Positions 1 to 8,121 of a stretch of 15,651 nt of DNA are shown here, piece by piece. Numbering within the stretch: the first letter of the stretch is position 1; each line of letters begins with the position of its first letter. Position numbers and translations under genes: made by a program. The stretch comes from Giardia muris. Its lineage: Eukaryota; Fornicata; Diplomonadida; Hexamitidae. The stretch covers positions 1 to 15,651 of the forward strand of contig VDLU01000030.1 of NCBI GenBank assembly GCA_006247105.1, in the 5' to 3' direction. The notes beneath the pieces were generated by a model. That model was not told the DNA's origin and made no database searches. It saw nothing but the letters and a program-made list of their open reading frames with translations.

Positions 1-109
1 GCATAAGGGCATAAGCTTACTTGACTAGTACCCCCTGTCCCGGTACTTTGCCGTGAAAGCGTGGCCTAACGATCCTTCAACCGCTCCGGTAATCCGAGCG
101 TGGAGGTGA

Positions 110-153
<44 letters not shown>

Positions 154-155
154 CC

Positions 156-199
<44 letters not shown>

Positions 200-249
200 C
201 CGTCCGCATGCATCGGTGCGGAAGCGTCGGATTGTTCACCCGTCTAAGG

Positions 250-293
<44 letters not shown>

Positions 294-556
294 TCCTACC
301 GACCATCTCCATGCGTCCAGTACGTCGGGTCAGTACGAGAGGAACACCCGTCGCGAGCCTCCGATCTCCCGGTTGTTTGACTTGACAGTGCCGGTCTGTC
401 GCGCTCGGGGGACTAGCACTGAACGCCTCTAAGTGTCCATCCCACCTACTCGCATGGGTTGAGGGGCTTCCCTCGATTCGCCCGGGTTGACGACCCTTTT
501 CTCCGACCTACTGTACGGCGTGGAGCTTCTTGCGACCGCCTGAGGTTTGGTTCGGG
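1..556 (+). rRNA. Large-subunit (28S-type) rRNA, 3' part, truncated at the window edge
   Basis: The segment reads continuously as the conserved core of eukaryotic LSU rRNA domains V and VI. Landmarks seen directly are the GTGAAAGCGTGGCCTAACGATCC block (about 50-75), the peptidyl-transferase region around GTTACCACAGGGATAACTGG (117-136), the GATCCTTCGATGTCGGCTC block (about 175-193), GGGTTTAGACCGTCGTGAGAC (262-282), the sarcin-ricin loop AGTACGAGAGGAAC (332-345) and CTGAACGCCTCTAAG (419-433). The 3' end is placed near 556 because TTCTTGCGACCGCCTGAGG (528-546) lines up with the last helix of yeast 25S (TTGTTACGATCTGCTGAG). Expansion segments are very short, as in reduced protist rRNAs. The gene points toward the telomere and its 5' part lies outside the window. 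The exact 3' end is uncertain by about 20 bases. Confidence 0.95.
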
Positions 557-900
557 TTGGCATTCCCCCCGAGCCCCCGAGGGTCGAAGACCTGAGGGGG
601 TGAGGGAAGGGCCGGAACAACCCCCCCGAGGGTCGTGAGACCCGAAGGGGGGGCCGGAAGCGAGGCCCCCGCCCCGAGGAAGACCTGAAGGGGGTGAGGG
701 CATCCCCGTCATACCAGGGGGGTGGGAAGGGCTCCCCTCCGGTCGTGGGACCAGGGGGGTGAGGGCCCCCGGTCGTAAGGGGGCATCCCCGAGGGGTGAG
801 ACTTGAGGCGCCGAGGGTCATACCAGGGGGGGTGAGGGCCCCAAGGGGGGGCGTCCCCCGCCCGGATCGACCTGAAGCGAGATCAGACCCCCGTGGGTCG
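557..900. repeat. Degenerate G-rich repeats in the spacer just after the LSU gene
   Basis: About 340 bp of G-rich sequence on the plus strand. It contains repeated imperfect words: CCCCGAGGGTCG, GACCTGAAGGGGG or GACCCGAAGGGGG, GGGGGTGAGGG and TCATACCAGGGGGG. Copies start near 573, 627, 672, 706, 752 and 815, with irregular spacing of about 40-65 bp. No coding region is supported. By position it is the 3' external spacer or start of the rDNA intergenic spacer, and short self-complementary GAGGGTC/GACC pairs could fold in a transcript. Confidence 0.6.
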
Positions 901-2095
901 AAGGCCCGGGTACGGGGGCCTACAGAAGGATACCAGATTTGGAACGGTTACAGTGGATTTTGGATCCGGACTCGAGATCAAAAGACCGGAGGGGCGAGGG
1001 CGGGTCCGCGGGTCCCTCGAACGGGGGGTCGTACAGGGGTCCCCCGTGGGCCCACGGCCGTCCCCCTGGGCACGGAACGGATCGGGGGTCCATGCCCTGG
1101 CCCGGGAGTCCACATGGGTCCTCACGGGGGCCTTCCCTCCAGGGGTCATTCGAGGTGTCCCCGGGGTCCCCTGGGTCCATGGGGCCCTTGAAGTCCTTCA
1201 AGATGAACGGGGACGGGGGGCCCGGTCCCTCACGGGGTGGGCCCTCACACGGGGGGGACTCATGGCTCCATCGGGGACTGGGGTCCGACCCCCCCGCCCT
1301 CCTTCGAGGGGGCCGGGTCATCGGACCATGTGGTCATATGGATGGGCCTTCCGGGGGGTCACGGTCCCCTCGGGGGTGGGTCATCGAATGGGATGGGGGA
1401 CTATCTTCCCCCTTCCATAGCCCGTGGGGTCCCCCTCGAGTCCTCCATGAACGGGGTCACATGGGGCCTTCAGAGGGTCTCCTGGGCCCGGGCCGAACAG
1501 GGGATTCCCGTGGGGTCCGACTCCCCCTTGAATCTCTGGGGGTCTCGAGCGGGGACCCAGATCCACGCCCCACAGGTCCATGGACCTTCATGGGTGGGGG
1601 GGTGGTCCATCATACGGATGGGGGTTCCTTCGGTCGGGGGTCCGTCCGGTCCTCACGGGACAGGATCCAGGGGGCCTTCACGTCCCCTCATACGGGCCAC
1701 ATGGACCGGGTCATCAGGGGGATCCGGGTCATCATATGGGGCCCGGGCCTCATATCCATGGACGGGGACTCCCCCACGGGGCGGGCCCCCTTCATCGATC
1801 GGGTCCCTCACGGATCCTTCAGAGGGTGAAGATCGGACACGGGCCATGGGACTTTCAGGCCCCCACGGGTCATCGGACGGACGATCGAACGGGCCCCCGA
1901 GGGCACGAGTAGAGGTAGTGGGTCCATGGGGCCCGGGACGACGCTCATCATTCCAGACGGGAGGGAACCCTTCCCGCTTTCTCCTTCATTCAAGTTTAGG
2001 ACCGGAGGGGCGCCGAAGCGACGGGCCCCCTCAGAGGGGGACCGAAGGGGCGGCCCGAAGGGCGAGGCCACTGTGGGCACCGGCCACTGACTGGG
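901..2095. other. G-rich rDNA intergenic spacer, no gene seen
   Basis: About 1.2 kb with strong G over C excess on the plus strand. It is full of recurring words such as GGGTCCATGGGGCCC (near 1170 and 1918), CCTTCAGAGGGT (near 1467 and 1816), GGGGTCAT and many CATG sites. Open frames of 131-421 codons cross it in several frames. Their products are only Gly/Pro/Arg/Ser-rich low-complexity sequence with no domain, and overlapping frames are equally open, so they are composition artefacts. I see no tRNA, 5S rRNA or promoter that I can support. Confidence 0.6.
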
Positions 2096-2500
2096 CGTGT
2101 CTGCGTCCCCGGGCGGCCCGCGTCTCCGTGTCCCTCGCATCTCTCGCATCTCCCGCGTCTCTCATCACCTCTCATCACTTATTATCGTCCCTTATCGTGT
2201 CTCGTGTCCCTTATCGTCTCTTATCATCTCTTATCGTCCCCCGTCATCTCTCATCGCTCTCATCGCGTCCCCAGCCCCCCCACTCCTCTCGTGGATCCCC
2301 CTGGCCCCTCTCATGCCCCCCCATGGATCCTCATGCCCTCTCATGCCATCTCATGGCCCCCCATGCCCCCCTGACTCCTCTTGAATCACCTCGTGGCCCC
2401 CCTCTCAGGCCTCCCCCTTCCTCCCTCAGCCCTCCCCACGCCTGCACACACTCCCCCCCATCCCTCTACCACGTCGGGGAGCCCTCTCCCACATCCGTCT
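2096..2500. repeat. Polypyrimidine low-complexity tract of TCTCATC/TTATCGTC words
   Basis: The plus strand changes abruptly from G-rich to C/T-rich here. Positions 2120-2275 are built from reiterated CTCGCATCT, TCTCATCAC and CTTATCGTC words. Positions 2280-2400 are built from CTCATGCCC or CTCATGGCC words. The minus strand is correspondingly purine-rich. Such tracts can form triplex or R-loop structures, and by position it could mark the end of the rDNA transcription domain (inference). No gene is supported. Confidence 0.65.
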
Positions 2501-2535
2501 GACTCGTCCCCCCAACCCCCAGGTCTCCAGATCCT

Positions 2536-2567
2536 CCTGGATTAATATTTACTAATGAAAATCCAGG
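2536..2567. other. AT-rich stem-loop
   Basis: A perfect 8-bp inverted repeat, CCTGGATT (2536-2543) and AATCCAGG (2560-2567), encloses a 16-base AT-rich loop. It is the only AT-rich island in the left half of the window. The loop side contains TAATATTTAC (2543-2552), which resembles the CRESS-virus origin nonanucleotide TAATATTAC with one extra T. It lies about 280 bp beyond the 3' end of the Rep-like relic. The stem-loop is seen directly, but an origin role is speculative. Confidence 0.5.
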
Positions 2568-2845
2568 GGAATCCCGGACAATAGAGGGTTCGATCCATCA
2601 TCTCGTCCCATGGGACTCCCGTCCCCCCTGCACCCTTACGACGGTGTTACGTGACTGTGCACGCAGTGGGAGGGCCGTGGGGGTCGTGGGGATGGCAGGG
2701 GAGTTGGATGGGGTCATCCTTGGGGACGGGTCGAGAGGGATGGAGGGGCCACCTAAGGGCCTTGTGGGGGCCTATGAGCGATCTTTGGGGGGTCGGGGAT
2801 CTTTGTACAGAGATGCCGTCACATCACCTCCAAGCCTCCCTGGGG
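2568..2845. other. Unassigned spacer between stem-loop and Rep-like relic
   Basis: About 280 bp of G-rich mixed sequence with no supported gene. A short direct repeat GATCTTTGGGGGGTCGGGGATCTTT lies near 2780-2803, split around a GGTCGGGG core. The TTCGATCC near 2589 is not part of a tRNA because no matching arms are present. Confidence 0.4.
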
Positions 2846-4112
2846 TTACTTGTGCTCGACCCACACGTAGCTCCCGTCCATGCACGTGGATGACCACTCC
2901 TCATGCCCCGCCCTTGACAGGCCCCAATGGTTCATCTCCCCAAAGATGAAGGAGGAAGAGGCGGGGATCCAGCCACAACCAATCTCCCTGACGAATGTCG
3001 ATGTGGGCTCCCGCACTACTATGGACAGGTGCCAGTCGAGGAGAACCCGTCCAAAAAAGAGCAAGGCCTCGACACGACCGGTTAAGCACCCCGAACCCGC
3101 CCCCTGTCCTCAAAGGGCCGCTTTCCCCTTGACAAGCCCCCCGACGCTTGAGGGACGCAAAAGATCGGCATCCTCATCAACCATGATGATTCCACCACCA
3201 GGCCACCCCCTGCCTGCCAATCACCCTATATGCGTTCACATCAAAGTGGATGCCGTTGGGTTCGACGACAATTCCATCCGGCCTGCGACGACGAGGCTTG
3301 ATGATGACGATGCGATCGTCCATCCAGTGACGCACGATCGGATCGTTGATGAGCGCTTTGCTCACGGAGACCTTCGAGTACAGTCCTCTTCGAGGTCATA
3401 CACCACGTCCAGCATCTGGTCGTTGGTCGACGTGGATCGTACCCATAGGATGCCCTACGGATACTGGGCACTCCCGCACCAGCCGTTCACAGGGCACGTG
3501 TAGGCCATGGGCTCTCTTGGCTGCCTCCCAGAAGGGGATGAGATTGCCCGGTCAAAGATCATCCGGACCTCGGGGGGCCCTCGGATACGAGTGTCCTCAT
3601 TTGTGCAGCAGGGGTGGTTGTGCTTTGCCGTCCCCCGTGGCCTCCCAGTGAACGTGCTCATCGATGCTCATTTTCATCCAGGCCGGGCCCTTCCGACCCT
3701 GCATGTACGAAGAACTGGAGATGGAGGTACGATCCCCGACCACGTACCTCTCCTTGCCCGGATGGACGAGCTCAAGGAGCCAGTGCTCAGCATCCCAGCC
3801 CTCATCGTCGAGCTGCCTCGTGCCGATCCAGTTCCTCCCCCAAAGACCCCAACAACAGAACTGAGCCTGCAGCCGGGTAACACCATACATGGCCAGGCCT
3901 GCATCCCAGGAAGGAGGTGGGGTGACACATGTGAAGCCAGGCCTCCAGTCCAAGACCCCGAGCCCATGCTTAGGCTTCAACATGCAGGTCCAGATCAAGA
4001 TGACCCGAAGGACCCCAAGTGGTCCGAAGAGGACATCAGAAGGGTCTGCATGGTATCGGAAGACCATTGGGAGCCCCCGATGATACTTCGAGGGGTCATC
4101 ACATCCTCCCAT
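2846..4112 (-). pseudogene. Decayed CRESS DNA virus Rep-like gene (rolling-circle endonuclease region), multiple frameshifts
   Basis: No single frame is open, but the minus strand reads as an ordered series of Rep-like pieces in changing frames. Seen in order are a possible motif I region with FCCWGL (3840-3863); YVVGDR about 40 residues on, where Reps have Y(L/I)VGxE; YMQG (3697-3708), where motif II HLQG is expected; HVHWEA about 15-20 residues later; then, after a one-base frame change near 3635-3640, GTAKHNHPCCTNEDTRIRGP, matching the Rep block around motif III (YCxK) followed by EDTR and GP. The spacing from motif II to motif III, about 36 residues, equals that in circovirus-type Reps. 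Helicase-half signals are weak: a linker-like stretch at 3436-3540 and IIMVDEDADLL near 3155-3190 as a possible Walker B. No convincing Walker A is seen. Catalytic His, Tyr and Lys positions are altered, so activity is not expected. The last open stretch ends at 2846. It could alternatively be an unrelated decayed element. Confidence 0.55.
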
Positions 4113-4395
4113 CGGCCTTCACTCACGACTTCATCCCCACTTGACCATCAGCTGTCCCAGCACACGCATCCGGCCTCCTCGGGGCCATAGGGGTTGAAGA
4201 CCTCGAACACCCCCCAAGACCCCAGAAGGACCCCAGGACAGGAGATCCGACGACCATCAATCCAAAAAACTGCCATCCATCCAGCCCTCTCCATTCACGT
4301 TCGTACCGACTCCTGACACCTGTACCCGTCCCCGTACATGGACCATCGTCATTGACATCAGGACGGATATAGGGTCGTCCCCCCCATGACCCCAA
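4094..4395. repeat. Diverged tandem duplication, copy 1
   Basis: GGTCATCACATCCTCCC followed by TCACTCACGACTTCATCCCCA (4119-4139) matches the second copy at 4461-4502 with few changes. Further shared blocks are GATCCGACGACCATCAATCCAAAAAAC against a shorter form in copy 2, and GACACCTGTACCCGTCCC (about 4313) against AACACCTGTATCCATCC. The distance between matching blocks drifts from about 366 to about 290 and back to about 330 bp, so indels are common. Open frames here resemble no known protein. Confidence 0.5.
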
Positions 4396-4460
4396 GAGAT
4401 CCTCGAGAACCCAATGGAGGCCCCAAGGGTCCAGAAGAGGCATGAAGGCATGGACCAAGA

Positions 4461-4700
4461 GGTCATCACCTCCTTATCAGCATCACTCACGGCTTCATCC
4501 CCATTCCACCCCAGGACCAGAGGACTCGATGATGTCCAGCAATCAAGACGATCCAAAAAACCACCATTCGTCCTCCATGCCAACCGAGCCCCCAGCCCCC
4601 ATTCGCCCGGTCCTCGGCCCTATCCGCCCTTATATTGGCCCCTAACACCTGTATCCATCCATGCACAGGGGCCATCGGGGGGGTATTACGACATGACCAT
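4461..4700. repeat. Diverged tandem duplication, copy 2, grading into the C-rich array
   Basis: The blocks GGTCATCACCTCC, TCACTCACGGCTTCATCCCCA (4483-4503), GATCCAAAAAACCACC (about 4549) and AACACCTGTATCCATCC (about 4643) occur in the same order as in copy 1. After about 4700 the sequence becomes steadily poorer in T and passes into the CCCAAG-type array by about 4850. No gene is supported. Confidence 0.5.
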
Positions 4701-4849
4701 CCATCCCCGACCCCGAGGACAGGAGGACTCCACTCAAGCCTTCTACCGGCAGCAAGGCCAACCACCACCCCCGACCTCATGGACAGAGGACCGGAGACCC
4801 CCGAAGCCAGGGCCCGCAAGGCCGACAACCCCACCATGCCAAGATGATC

Positions 4850-7265
4850 CATCCTTCACTCAACACCCCCTGCATCCGACCCCATCAAGCCATCAAGGGC
4901 ACGTATCCCGTCCAAGGCCCCAACCCCAGTCTCCAAGTCCCCAAAGCCTAAGAGCCCAGCCCAAAGCTCACAAGAGGCCCCAGAGACCCCCAGCACAGGA
5001 AGAGACCCAAGGTCACAAGCACCTAATCCCCTGAAGCCCAAGCCCCCGAAGACAACAAAGGCCCCCGGCCCCAGGCCCAAAGCCCTCAAGAGACCCCGAA
5101 GAGCTCAGCCCAAAGACCCAAACCTCCAAGACCTCAAGAAGCCCCAAAGACCCCCAAGGTCCGATGCAGGAGGTCCCAAGGCCAAGAGGACCGAGGACCC
5201 AGCCTTCAAGGCCCAAGAGCTCAAGATGACTCCGGCTCCCGCCCAAAGAGTCCCGAAGGTCCACAACTCCCAAGATCCCCAATGCCCCAATGTAGAAGGA
5301 CCCAAGGCCCAAAGCTCCCAAAGACCCACTGCAGGAGGATCCAAGGACCAAGAAGCCCAAACATCCAAGCCCGAAGACCCCGGCCTCCAAGTCCAAGAGC
5401 TCAAGGTCCAAACCTCCAAACCCCCCCAGGAGATTCCCAAAACCCTCAAGTCTCCGAAGACAACAAAGAGGCCCCAAGAAGCCCCCAGCACAAGATCCCA
5501 AGAGGTCGAAGAGCTCAAGGCCCAAAGACCCCCGAGGCCAAGATGACTCCAGCTCCCAGACCCAAAGAGTCCCAAGGCCCCCCAAGGCCCACTGCAGGAG
5601 GACCCAAGGCCACAAGCCCTCAGGACCCCGGATTCCGAAGACCCCCCTCAAGCCCCAGTCTCCAAGTCTAAGACCCCCAAACCCCCAAGGTCCAAGAAGA
5701 CCTACCCCAAGACCTCGAAGAGCCCAAGAAGCCAAGGCCTCAACCCCGAAGCCTCAAGACCCCCAAGGTCAAAGACCCCCAACCTTCAATACCCCAAGGC
5801 CGCAAGCCCCCCAAGGTCCCGACCTTCAATACCCCAAGTCCCCCAAGCCCGAGGCCTCATTCCAAACCCTCCAAGTCCCCCTAAGACCCCAGACCCCAAG
5901 CTCCGAGCATCTCAAGCCTCAACCCCGAAGACCCCAAGGTCCAAGCCCCCAGGTCTCCAACCCCGAGGGCCCAAACCCCCAAAGAGGACCCAAAGACCTA
6001 CTGCAGGAGGACCCAAGCCTGAGAAGCCCCCAACACAAGACCCCAAGTCCCAAGGCCTCCCGAGACCCCAGCCTTCAATGCCCCAAGGCCCAAGCCCAAG
6101 GAGCCCGAAGGCCCACAACCCCAAGAGGTCCTAAGACCCCCAACACAAGAGCTCAAGACCCCCTAGGGCCCGCAACCCCCAATGCCCCAGGACCTCGAAG
6201 AGACCCCAAGGACCCCATGCAGAAGGACTCAAGGCCCAAGACCCCAAGGGGACCAAGGACCCAAGAGGCCCAACACAAGAGCCCCCAAACCTCCAAGGCT
6301 CGAGACCCCTAAGAGCTCAAGAGACCTCCAAGACCCTCAAGAGGATCCCGCAACCCCAAGACCCCAGTGCAGGAGGACCCAGACCTCCAAGCCCCCCCCA
6401 AAGACCCCAAATCCCCAAGAGCCAAGCCCAAGAGACCCCCAACTCCAAGGAGCCCAAGGCCCCAGCATTCAATGCCCCAAGCCCGAAGCCCCAAGAAGCC
6501 AAGCTCAAGTCCAAGACCCCCAAACCCCAACGCAAGAGCCCAAGGCCCTAAGGCCCCGAGACCCCAAACCTCCAAGGGGACCGAGGGCCCAAAGACCCCT
6601 AAGAAGACCCCCAAGGCCCTCAAGAAGCCCAAGAGCTCAAAGACCCATGGCCCCAAGACCTTGAAGAGGACCCAAGGCCCAAGTCCAAGGAGCCCAGCCT
6701 TCAATGCCCCAAGGACCCCAAAGCCCAAGACCCCAAGAGCCCCAAGCCCCCATGCCTGAAGGTCCAAGGTCCCGAAGACCCCAAGGCCCTAACACAAGAG
6801 CCCCCCAAGGTCCAAGACCCCTAAGAGACCCCAGACCCAAGGGCCAGCCCAAAGGTCCAAGGGCCCAAAGCCCCCCAAGCCCAAGAGCTTCAAGCCCCCA
6901 GACCCCGAAGACCCCCCTAAGTCCAAGCCCCCAAGCTCACAAGTCCGAAGGCCTCAAGAGACCCCCAACACAAGAGGCTCCAAGGCCCCAAGCCCGAAGG
7001 CCAAAGCCCAAGGCCTCAATGCAGGAAGACCCAAGCCCAAGAGTCCCCGAAGAGTCCAAGAGCCCAAAGCCCCCCAAGGTCCAAGGCTCCAGCCTTCAAT
7101 GCCCCAAGACCCCCTAAGACCCCTAATCCCCAAGAGCTCAAGGGCCGGCCCCAAGCCCTCGAAGAGTCCAAGAGACCCCGAAGAGGTCAGCCCAAAGCCC
7201 CCCCAGAGACCCCAAGTCCCAAGCCGAGGGCCCAAGCCTTCAAGGTCCAAGACCCAAGGCCCAAA
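4850..7265. repeat. Subtelomeric C-rich, T-poor CCCAAG-word array, left arm
   Basis: About 2.4 kb in which the plus strand is made almost wholly of A, C and G in short words such as CCCAAG, CCCCAAG, GGCCCAAG and AAGACCCC. Longer recurring words are set into it: TGCAGGAGGACCC (for example near 5333, 5594, 6003, 6370), CCCAACACAAGAGC (near 6143, 6268) and CCAGCCTTCAATGCCCCAAG (near 6070, 6700, 7090). The order of the words is irregular, so it is a mosaic and not a simple tandem satellite. Because T is rare, stop codons on the plus strand are rare and Pro/Lys/Gln/Ser-rich open frames appear by chance. The minus strand has dense GGG runs. Confidence 0.85.
6336..6421. repeat. 86-bp interspersed block, left copy
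   Basis: Matches 15078-15164 with five substitutions and one one-base indel. The copies lie about 8.7 kb apart, one in the left arm and one close to the telomere. Confidence 0.75.
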
Positions 7266-7363
7266 AAGGGGTCAAATTTGAGGGGGAAAAGGGAACTAGC
7301 GGAGGCACGGCGAAAGGAAGGGGGAAGTGCCCTCCGCACGGTCCGGGGCCCCGGGGACGGCCT
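7266..7363. other. Boundary segment between the left array arm and the RING cassette
   Basis: About 100 bp of purine-rich, non-array sequence (AAATTTGAGGGGGAAAAGGG near 7273) that ends where the first 116-bp cassette element begins. It has no partner at the other cassette edge and no supported gene. Confidence 0.4.
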
Positions 7364-7479
7364 AGAGAGGCTGGGACGAGGCTCGTGAGCTACTCGTAAG
7401 GGCGGAGCGCCTCTCGAAGCTCCAAGGCGACAGCGGGGTATGGGTGTGGACATGCGCGATACCCAGGCTCCTGGCCCCG
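7364..7479 (-). repeat. 116-bp element downstream of the left RING gene (copy R1)
   Basis: This is near identical to 8004-8119, with two differences in 116 positions (C/T at about 7415 and at about 7462) and an exact offset of 640 bp. On the minus strand it starts two bases after the TAA at 7481-7483, just as the second copy starts two bases after the stop of the other gene. On the transcribed strand it contains GGGTAT and ATACCC able to pair across about 17 bases, and the short hairpin GGCG-CTC-CGCC. The left gene's open frame reads through most of it, most likely because of a frameshift. It is probably a 3' UTR or downstream element, function unknown. Confidence 0.85.
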
Positions 7480-7971
7480 TTTACTTGCTAAAGAGGAAGT
7501 CGAGGAGCTTGTCCTCCTCCTGATAGCGGGCGACCACGTCCATGGGTGGGTGAGGCCGCCGAACTTCATACCCTTGCCTGCGACCCAGACGAGGGAGTCC
7601 TCAGCCCTACAGAGGGGACAGGGCCCCTTCCTCTTTGAGAGGGAATAGCCAACTTTGAGGCAATCGCGCCGGTTGCAAGTGACCATGCCCTTACAGGCAT
7701 AGCACTTGTACCCGCCTTCCTCGTTCCAGCGGGCGAAAGGTCGGAGGCATATGGGACACGTTCCATGCTGCTGAATTGCCTCCTCCTCGTAGAAGACGAG
7801 GGGCACGCAGGGGGCCTCTAAATGGTCCGCTTGGACCCCCCGCGACATACGGACGAGTACGAGGGGCTCGTCCACGGCAGGCCCCTGTTTGAGGACAGGC
7901 TCGTCCTCCTCATCCTCCGAGAAGGAGGAGGAGGCCGTCGTGCCGCTGATCGAGATCTCCGACTCGCTCAT
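7390..7971 (-). CDS. All-cysteine RING-like zinc-binding protein, left paralogue, frameshifted near its 3' end
   Basis: As read, 193 residues. An acidic, Ser-rich start (MSESEISIS, then SEDEEDEP) is followed by a zinc-binding block: C72-x2-C75-x14-C90-x2-C93-x5-C99-x4-C104-x13-C118-x2-C121. This is the layout of a RING or treble-clef domain with cysteine at all eight positions, so an E3-ligase-type or other protein-binding role is possible but unproven. The start is chosen because the same nonapeptide begins the neighbouring paralogue and an A-rich stretch precedes the ATG. There is no signal peptide or membrane segment. The last ~45 residues look out of frame. One base after about 7543-7550 appears to be missing, and in the shifted frame the sequence continues sensibly to a TAA at 7481-7483, the same place relative to the 116-bp element as in the paralogue. 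This may be a true mutation or an assembly error in a G-run. Confidence 0.75.
   Translation of the reverse strand: MSESEISISGTTASSSFSEDEEDEPVLKQGPAVDEPLVLVRMSRGVQADHLEAPCVPLVFYEEEAIQQHGTCPICLRPFARWNEEGGYKCYACKGMVTCNRRDCLKVGYSLSKRKGPCPLCRAEDSLVWVAGKGMKFGGLTHPWTWSPAIRRRTSSSTSSLASKRGQEPGYRACPHPYPAVALELREALRPYE
7479..7485 (-). promoter_or_regulatory. Giardia-type poly(A) signal AGTAAAC overlapping the likely original stop
   Basis: The minus strand reads AGTAAAC, an exact match to the Giardia AGTRAAY signal, which usually lies at or just after the stop codon. Its TAA is the stop used once the upstream frameshift is allowed for. The right paralogue has CGTAAAT (8120-8126) at the matching place, one mismatch from the consensus. 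Confidence 0.55.
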
Positions 7972-7983
7972 CTTTTTCGTTTT
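7972..7983 (-). promoter_or_regulatory. A-rich initiator before the left RING gene
   Basis: The minus strand reads AAAACGAAAAAG immediately before the ATG, in otherwise GC-rich surroundings. Short A-rich initiators directly at the start codon, with very short 5' UTRs, are typical of Giardia genes. Confidence 0.55.
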
Positions 7984-8003
7984 GCGCCCACCCGGTCGGG
8001 CGG
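7984..8003 (-). promoter_or_regulatory. Hairpin upstream of the left RING gene
   Basis: On the minus strand CGCCC and GGGCG pair across an 8-base loop, 12-13 bases before the ATG. The right gene has a hairpin with the same loop length and distance, and one base pair has changed on both sides (C-G here, T-A there). It may belong to the promoter or the 5' UTR. Confidence 0.5.
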
Positions 8004-8119
8004 AGAGAGGCTGGGACGAGGCTCGTGAGCTACTCGTAAGGGCGGAGCGCCTCTTGAAGCTCCAAGGCGACAGCGGGGTATGGGTGTGGACATGCGTGAT
8101 ACCCAGGCTCCTGGCCCCG
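8004..8119 (-). repeat. 116-bp element downstream of the right RING gene (copy R2)
   Basis: Second copy of the element at 7364-7479, with two substitutions. It fills almost the whole space between the stop of the right gene (8122) and the upstream hairpin of the left gene (8003), so it could act as 3' UTR or terminator of one gene and as upstream sequence of the other. Confidence 0.85.
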
Positions 8120-8121
8120 AT

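Noticed and set aside
939..2502. Plus-strand open frames of 296 and 421 codons in the rDNA spacer
   Set aside because: Several frames are open at once in GC-rich sequence. The products are Gly/Pro/Ser/Arg-rich with no recognisable domain and lie directly after an rRNA gene.
2587..2596. GGTTCGATCC resembling a tRNA T-loop
   Set aside because: The flanking bases do not form the T-stem, and no D-arm, anticodon arm or acceptor stem is present upstream.
2880..3503. 207-codon plus-strand open frame opposite the Rep-like relic
   Set aside because: No domain, initiator or poly(A) signal. The opposite strand carries the ordered Rep-like motifs, so this is most likely its antisense shadow.
3597..4112. 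FLYWCH zinc finger plus MULE transposase reading of the relic, suggested by KHNHP
   Set aside because: The expected W-C and C positions are absent, whereas the flanking HVHWEA, GTAK and EDTRIRGP blocks fit a CRESS Rep in order and spacing.
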